From Terebella lapidaria (taxonomy: Eukaryota; Annelida; Polychaeta; Terebellida; Terebellidae), in contig OX424564.1 of the NCBI GenBank assembly GCA_949152475.1, forward strand, positions 28,084,165-28,148,164: a DNA stretch of 64,000 bases, written 5' to 3'. A program made the position numbers and the translations under genes. Under the pieces are notes generated by a model, which made no database searches, was not told the origin of the DNA, and was given only the letters and a program-made list of their open reading frames with translations. Shown here one piece after another: positions 58,131 to 64,000 of the stretch. The first letter of the stretch is position 1; each line of letters begins with the position of its first letter.

Positions 58131-58560
58131 AGTACCATTACGAATGTATAAATGAAGCCCTAAATATATCTGAGAAATATTTGTCTGTAAACAACCTAAA
58201 AATGCTATACTCAACTTTTGTTCATTCTCACCTCATTGTTAGCAATGCAGTGTGGGGTTCTACGTGTAGAATTTATTAGAACAAATTGGTAATTCTTAAA
58301 AAATCTATTAGGGCTGTAGCCAGAGCATCATATAATTCGTACACAATGCCCCTTCTGAAAAATTTTTTTGAACTTGAATGATATTCCTAATTGAAAAATC
58401 ATCTCTTGGCATACCAACAACAAGTTGCCTAATGTTTTGAGTAGCATTTATTTGATCAACGACCGAGCACAATCTATAAATACACGACAACGAAATGATT
58501 TCCCGAAAAACAGTATATGCAGCTTACTGAAATCAGGGGTCAACAGGCAATCAACTGACT
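58031..58560 (+). pseudogene. LINE RT C-terminal fragment, third copy
   Basis: An 82-codon frame (58031-58279) enters the LINE part at about residue 35 with CINEALNISEKYLSVNN and continues LYSTFVHSHLIVSNAVWGST, the end of a non-LTR reverse transcriptase. The first 34 residues come from the inverted repeat, so its ATG is accidental. After a frame break the sequence continues with KSIRAVARASYNSYTMPLL and a TRQRNDF motif at about 58480, typical of the C-terminal end of Jockey/CR1-like proteins. It is more complete at its 3' end than the two copies upstream and diverged from them. Confidence 0.72.
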
Positions 58561-58724
58561 TGGTCTTAACCATAAACTATATAGTTTCGTAGAGAACCAT
58601 ATGGTATAGTTTATTAGTTTTGAAATAAATTCCTACTACTAATTGGGGTGTCGCAAACATTGGATCGATATATATTTATACATCAGCTGAGCACATTTGT
58701 GAACGCAGTAAAAATATACAGTTT

Positions 58725-58975
58725 AACACTCCCAACTTTTGATCAAAAAGTTGCGTATACGCTTGTGGGTAACTCATATATGTTCCGATTTGTCATTATC
58801 AGATACAATTGATTAGATCATAAGCTTGCTTATGGGTATAACATAAAAATATGTCTGTAAATATACAACAGCAAATACCAGTAATGGAGGCTAGTTCTCC
58901 CTTAGTACTGACATTGAAACATGGCACACTGTGAATACAAATCATGCGATAGGCAGTCTAGCACATCTGTATATC
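58725..58975 (+). repeat. Direct repeat pair with 63738-63958
   Basis: Shared words in order: AACACTCCCAACTTTTGATC, TTGCGTATACGCTTGTGGGT, CATAAGCTTGCTTATGGGTA, GAGGC(T/A)AGTTCTCC, GGCAGTCTAGCA. It holds a small palindrome ATAAGCTTGCTTAT. No frame. Confidence 0.8.
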
Positions 58976-59017
58976 CGGCATGTAAAGTATTATTTTTTAC
59001 TCCTTTCCTCGCTGACA

Positions 59018-59386
59018 GGTCTTTTTGACACAACAGTGGGTTGCAGATAACAGTGAACGGAGTGTGTTAATGGAAAATACATTGCCAGTTTGTGCCTTTT
59101 TCTTATTGTATGTTTTGATGTGATCAAATCTTTGTAAGCTGACATGTTCAATTCCAGTAACACATAAGAAATCTCACTGGCACAAAGTCTCACTGACAGA
59201 ACAGGGGGTTCCAGATGACTGGTAACGGAGTGTGTTGATGGAAAATACATTGCCAGCTTGTGGGGCTTTTAAGAAATCTCTGACACAGAGTCTCACTGAC
59301 AGAACAGGGGTTCCAGATGACGGGTAACGGAGCGTGTTAATGTAAAATACATTGCCAGCTTGTGGGTTTTTTATTCTAGGTTTCAT
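59018..59386 (-). repeat. Three tandem units with open minus-strand frames
   Basis: Units at about 59018-59110, 59186-59275 and 59295-59386 share GACAGAACAGGGG-type, GTTCCAGATGAC, AACGGAG(T/C)GTGTT and AATACATTGCCAGCTTGTG. Read on the minus strand they give PQAGNVF(S/Y)INTLRY then SSGTPVLSVRLC in two units. The peptide is a repeat by-product unless transcripts show otherwise. AGCTGA(C/T)ATGTTCAAT(T/A)CCAG flanks the array on both sides (about 59137 and 59404). Confidence 0.6.
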
Positions 59387-59389
59387 TTT

Positions 59390-60240
59390 ATCATATCTTG
59401 GTAAGCTGATATGTTCAATACCAGTAACACATGAGACGATGTTGGGGACGTCTGGCGTAGGAAGGGTGACTTACGAAGGGTTCTCCGTGTCTTGTTGCAT
59501 GCTGTCACAACTGGCAACCACGAGGCAAACATTTATTCTATGAATGCAGGATGCAACTTGAAGCTACATACTACAAGCATGATCGACTTTTCTAGAGGTC
59601 ATTTTTTTTGTTATAAGAATCTCCACTGCTGGGCTCAGGTCAATGCTGTTGGAATTAAGCAATGAAATTTATTTATCATCAACGAACTGTCTGATTCGCC
59701 TCTTCGCACATATGTCATCCCGCTTCGGATTTCAAAATCGTCATTACTGGTTGGCAGTACAACAAATAGTCAGCAGAAACAATTATAAATTACACACTAT
59801 CTGCTCACCAATGACGCTAGTCTACCATCATTTCTTTTCCGAAATATATCAGTTTTTTTTATTTGGTTTACAATTAGCTTCAAGCTTTATTGTATTAATG
59901 TTTATTGTTAATAGGTTTATACATACATCATATACAAATATATAGTTCCTCTGTAAGGCATTAAAGTGGGACAACGAGGAGGATACCCTTCGTTAAAAAC
60001 GATGAAAATCTCAGCATATATTACTGTGACACGTGTCTCTGGCAATCTGATTGTGAATATAGCAGCTGTATAACATGGACGTCAATGTAACCCTATATAC
60101 AATACGTTTTCATATTCAAGAAGGCTTATCAAGAAGCGGATGTGTGATATTCTTTAATACGTCGAAGACATGAAAACTCTCATAAACTCCAGTGGGTATC
60201 AGTTGGTATCTTCGTAGATCGTAAACAAACATATACATAA
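59390..60240. other. No supported gene
   Basis: A 100-codon plus-strand frame (59643-59945) ends in a hydrophobic stretch (LASSFIVLMFIVNRF) but has no family match or splice context. Otherwise nothing was seen. Confidence 0.35.
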
Positions 60241-60339
60241 TTTGGAACAAGCTATCCTTCTGATATTTCGAAAGCGTGAAGTGAACAGGTCATCGTTCTG
60301 TTACATATCAATATGTCGCAAACTAATATTTCGGTTAAA

Positions 60340-60620
60340 TGATGGATTCCAAATACTACTGGGAAGCACACATCTGGAAAGCAAGACATTTGTTTCCATA
60401 ATCTCATCATAATGATCAACCCGAGAGACCCTACAAAAAAATCGACTTCCATAAGTTTCTGATGTCAGGGTTTGTGGTCTCCATTTGCATGGCTTTCATT
60501 TGTATGGAATTTATTTTGTTTTAAATTTCCGCACAATTCGTTCGATATATTTGTCATAACATTTTATTGTTAATAAAATGTCATATCATAATATCCAAAA
60601 GACTAGTATCAACCATCACC
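60340..60620 (+). repeat. Direct repeat pair with 62530-62800
   Basis: Shared: ACACATCTGGAAAGCAAG, CATAAT(C/A)T(C/G)ATCAT, GAGAGACCCTACA/CAGAGACCCTACA, GTCTCC, and AATATCCAA(A/C)A further on. A YWE(A/L)HIWKA peptide is common to both, so past coding is possible. Confidence 0.6.
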
Positions 60621-60639
60621 ATTGGAAATTAACCATGTA

Positions 60640-61320
60640 GTATGACACACAATAATTACAACTACCATGTAGATGTGACACAGCATTGATTAGTGCGACG
60701 GCGTAGTGTTATTGCGCACGCGGGCATCCTGGGACAAATGTACGTAACATTACAATATGAATTTAGCTTTGGCCTGGTATGTAAATGGTGATACGCGTAA
60801 TATTTACACTGTAATTGTCTGCTCAGGATAACTTATTTATAAATGCTCTGATTTCTCTATATTTGTATGGGCGACTGAATTGGAGTGATCGCTTGATAAT
60901 TGCACACGAATGTACACATCTACTATGGCACACAAACACAATGCCACGTCCTAAGAATTTTTTTATTACACAGAACAAAAATCACTGAAAAACCTCGGTG
61001 AATCAATTGCGGTGAATCAATATGTAATAAGCACTTTCTAAAGTGATGTTTGCAGAAAGTTATGGATATTGCCATATCTTTCTGATTGAACGAAGAAGAC
61101 GTAACAGTTATATATCTTCACTTGTACGCCCGAACAAATGGCCTTTTCTAATTGATTCCGTGCCGAGTTTCTGGTGGATATAGCTTGAGTTTGTTTACAT
61201 TACCGCCATTCTCGGTGTTTTGTATCTCTTGATGCAATGCGACTCCAGCTTAATCGTAAATGCTCGAGCCAGTCGAGCGTGAACTAGGTTAGGTCAGAGG
61301 TAATTCTGAGTAAAGTCCAC
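60640..61320. other. No gene seen
   Basis: No conserved frame. GACGGCGTAGTGTTATTGCG is a small CpG-rich patch. TTAGCTTTGGCCTGG and others show no motif. Confidence 0.35.
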
Positions 61321-61323
61321 CCG

Positions 61324-61331
61324 TGACGTCA
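61324..61331. promoter_or_regulatory. Consensus CRE (TGACGTCA)
   Basis: A perfect palindromic cAMP-response element lies 16 bp before the CTCTCCATTACC palindrome. A single site by chance is possible. No transcription start was identified. Confidence 0.35.
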
Positions 61332-61346
61332 GTCTATTGTTCTTTC

Positions 61347-62094
61347 TCTCCATTACCAATAGGTAATGGAGAGCTACGTGCGAATATTGGAGCGATATGT
61401 TTGTAGTATTGGAGCTGAGCTCAACTGTGAAAGATTGAGAGAAGTGTTGCTCGCTTCATTGATTGCAACACAACGGGATTAAATCATGTGTACATGCATG
61501 TAGGTGCGGTGTTGCCCATTGTTATATATTGACATATAGGCGCTCATGCTTGCCATAAAGCCTGTTTGGCTCAGGTCCCTTGTACTGATCCGTAACACTA
61601 CTCGTCCACTGTAAACATGCCATTTAATCCTTCTCGCACCTTTTTAATCTTTATTGTATATAGAGGAACAAGCAGCACAAGCTACTTGCGACACTGGTCC
61701 GACAATAAGCCAGTTCGGAAATGTTTCTAGGTCGGGTCAAGTGGTATTAACAAAACGTTCGTGCACACCGATGTCTTCTAAACGCTGGTATACTGGTACA
61801 AGCATTGTGAGGCTTATTGAGCCATACACGAAATGAGCAGTATCGTTGAGTTCATGCACCTTGCAATGCTTGTACCAGCATACCAGTGTACCAGCGTTTA
61901 GAAGACATCGCGTGCACACCATGTTCAAACGCGAGTGACGCGGTGAACTCGAAGTAAACAATTTATATAGTATTGTACATGCGAAAACGAGTAATGTGTT
62001 GGTGACAGTGACTCGACAATAGTAGTGTGACAGCATGAATTGGCTATGTTTATACCACTTCGCCCTCGGTCTCCAATACCAATAGGTAATGGAG
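61347..62094. mobile_element. ~750-bp unit framed by CCATTACC-AATA-GGTAATGG palindromes
   Basis: CTCTCCATTACC-AATA-GGTAATGGAGAG at 61347-61373 and a near copy at 62071-62094 frame the region. Inside, 61761-61807 and 61864-61917 form a strong hairpin (GTGCACACCGATGTCTTCTA ... TAGAAGACATCGCGTGCAC). The structure could be a non-autonomous element or a regulatory inverted repeat. It has no frame longer than 100 codons. Confidence 0.5.
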
Positions 62095-62099
62095 CGCTC

Positions 62100-62520
62100 C
62101 TCGGGCTTTAACTAATACGTAGCACACAAAACAAAAGAAAAGCGGCTGCTAGTACTGTCATATACTTGATTTATCCCTCTGGTCAAGCATAGTTTGTTTT
62201 GTAACTTTTTTTTCTGATACCACAGGCATATATGTAATTGATTTGGAAAAAAATATTTTCATGCCAATATCACTTTGAAGGGTCCGGTTTCATGTATTTC
62301 CACAATAAATGTGCTATCCTCAGGTATTGACAAGCTTATAAATTATTTTGAACTCACAGTCCGTTAGACTGTTGAAAGTATCATATCACGTGATCACAAT
62401 AATTCTTGAGATCTTGACTCCAATACTTTTAGAACCTAAAATAATCACGAGGAAGGTAATCATTCCTTAACATACATGTATCAATATTTTGTAACCTGAT
62501 ATCGGTGAATTTAAGTGATT
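62100..62520. other. No gene seen
   Basis: AT-rich, without a frame or recognised repeat. Confidence 0.35.
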
Positions 62521-62994
62521 GATGAATATCAACATGTACTGGGAATTACACATCTGGAAAGCAAGTCATTCGTTACCATAATATGATCATATTAATCCAC
62601 CCCAGAGACCCTACACTAGACACCGGACTACCACAGGTCTCCAGAGTTCGAAATTGTAGACTTGACTTTGCAAATTATTTCATCAAGACATTCAATTTTC
62701 AATTCCTTTCATATGATATATTCATATTTATGATACTTGAGCAATAATGACATTGTCAACCAAATGCGATCTCAGAATATCCAACAAACTGTCCCAAATA
62801 GTGAGTATCATTACCGTCCTTAGTTTATTTCAGATTCACAACAATCATACAATTCAATTGTTACAGGAAATCATACATTTTACCGTTAGTCAGCAGTTCG
62901 CAATCACTTACATGTATTGCCTAAATTTGCTATTTCAATTAATTTCAAACACACCGTGTGGTTCAATGTAAAATACACAAAAATAAATTGTTGT

Positions 62995-63068
62995 GAATCT
63001 TGGTCATTGTTTTAGCCTTGGCTGTACATCTCCCTAGAACTAGGGAGATGAAACAATGACCATGATTC
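62995..63068. repeat. Compound hairpin
   Basis: An inner perfect stem CATCTCCCTAG-AA-CTAGGGAGATG (63027-63050) lies directly inside an outer pair GAATCTTGGTCATTGTTT / AAACAATGACCATGATTC (62995-63012 and 63051-63068). The left side has a 14-base bulge. It could be a MITE remnant or an RNA hairpin. Confidence 0.75.
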
Positions 63069-63214
63069 ATTGTGGGAAATTACCTGTAAAGTTAACTAGT
63101 CTCTCAAGGTAAAGATTTAAAAAATACAGCCTATGAACTTTTGATTCCAAGTAATTCCAATGGATGACACTGAACAAGTCATTCCAATTGATGACACTTT
63201 TGAAAACAAAAGTA

Positions 63215-63231
63215 GGGGGGGGGGGGGGGGG
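63215..63231. repeat. G17 homopolymer
   Basis: Preceded by two imperfect copies of ATTCCAAT(G/T)GATGACACT (63156 and 63181). Confidence 0.85.
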
Positions 63232-63429
63232 TAGAAAATGTACGAATTGTCTGCCAGAAGAATGAAAAATATCTGTCCTCGACTAATACTCATATACAAC
63301 AGTTATCATAAGACGTGCTGTAAGAGATACATAAATAAACATTATAATATACCATTTTTTCCCATGCAATTAAGCTAAAGTTGACCCATCAAACAGATTC
63401 GAACCCTGATCATTTCCTACCTTTAACTT

Positions 63430-63700
63430 GGTATATTCCTTTTTTCGGAGTTGACTAGAGATTCCTCTCAGGAATATGAGAGTAATATCAGAAGCCAACA
63501 AACAACTGTCAAGTTCTGGCATTACCATCCTTCAATATATATGTGAGAATTGCTTGTGGTGAGCCAATGAGCTTTTCCCGTAGATGTGACATGAATGAAG
63601 CTAATCCAATATAGAGGACACCATACAAAAAGCGCTGTGAGAAACGGATTATGAGGGAGGATATGACATGAGATTTTGATATAACCGTAATATCATTCGC
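63430..63700 (+). pseudogene. Most decayed copy of the ISKS / MRFV module pair
   Basis: It carries ATCAGAAGCCAACAAACAAC, TGTCAAGTTCTGGCA, CTTCAATATATATGTG, CTTGTGGTGAGCCAATGAGC and ATGACATGAGATTTTGATAT in the same order as 15.45-15.7 and 52.8-53.0 kb. No frame stays open for more than a few dozen codons. Confidence 0.45.
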
Positions 63701-63737
63701 TGGGTGGCGCCTGTGGGCCCTGTCCGAATTATCTTTA

Positions 63738-63958
63738 ACACTCCCAACTTTTGATCAGATAGTTGCGTATACGCTTGTGGGTAACTCGTATATGCTACGA
63801 TTTGTCATCAGATACAATTGATTATAGCATAAGCTTGCTTATGGGTAAAACAGCCAATACCAGTTATAGAGGCAAGTTCTCCGTTAGTATTGACATTGAA
63901 ACATGAAACACTGAAAATACAAATCATGCAATGGGCAGTCTAGCATATGGCATATTCA
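63738..63958 (+). repeat. Second copy of the 58725-58975 repeat
   Basis: Same order of landmarks and same orientation, with short deletions (for example the part after CTTATGGGTAAAAC). Confidence 0.8.
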
Positions 63959-64000
63959 TCTTGTTGTCTGTATCTCTGAGGAACACAAGGCATCTGTATA

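Noticed and set aside
59643..59945. 100-codon frame with hydrophobic C-terminus as a membrane protein
   Set aside because: No splice context, no homologous copy, and AT-rich codons of the kind that give hydrophobic runs by chance.
63380..63420. tRNA or tRNA-derived SINE on the minus strand
   Set aside because: A GGTTCGAATC box-B-like word is present, but no box A lies at the right distance and no cloverleaf forms.

Overview
The window is AT-rich eukaryotic nuclear DNA from an invertebrate animal. It has no bacterial-style gene packing, no long intact gene, isolated exon-sized open frames with splice-like borders, and dense repeats. A mollusc or other lophotrochozoan is the best guess. The reasons are a GACGAC-rich, A-ending retroposon-like tail with a GGACC/GGTCC hairpin at 35.5 kb, palindromic ACGTACGT arrays, and a tyrosine-recombinase retroelement carrying an SGNH hydrolase. 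The species cannot be named from this sequence.

Layout. 1-10.6 kb is mostly unique DNA with one possible exon on the minus strand (3048-3490) and a GC-rich, CpG-rich patch (about 9.23-9.72 kb). From 10.6 kb to the end the window is built largely of diverged blocks that recur in direct (+) orientation, often in the same order. Several blocks keep short open frames that can be aligned as protein between copies. I read this as a decayed array of duplicated multi-exon gene pieces, possibly encoding a beta-sandwich-rich extracellular protein. That reading is inference. A second set of blocks (25.6-32.6 kb and 35.8-38.9 kb) is duplicated over several kilobases, so the copies act as filled and empty sites for transposon insertions.

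Mobile DNA. The most recognisable object is a degenerate DIRS/Ngaro-like tyrosine-recombinase retrotransposon on the minus strand (46.29-50.01 kb: gag with a CCCH-type finger, RT-RNase H, tyrosine recombinase). An SGNH-hydrolase frame lies upstream (51.63-52.18 kb). Between the hydrolase and gag is a 12-unit array of paired hairpins with identical ATCATC loops. The RNase H region is split by a 122-bp repeat whose two clearest copies have the same ends. Other elements are two foldback transposons with TACGGAGCC ends and perfect 6-bp target duplications (38999-39562 and 55174-55891), a 1.1-kb element with about 82-bp inverted ends (26143-27248), TA-flanked MITEs (29168-29560, 34884-35054), other inverted-repeat elements, and three copies of a LINE reverse-transcriptase 3' end (57.2-58.5 kb). 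There is also an apparently perfect 929-bp tandem duplication (53433-55290).

No rRNA, tRNA, CRISPR array or complete cellular gene was found. All coding calls are fragments, pseudogenes or tentative exons.
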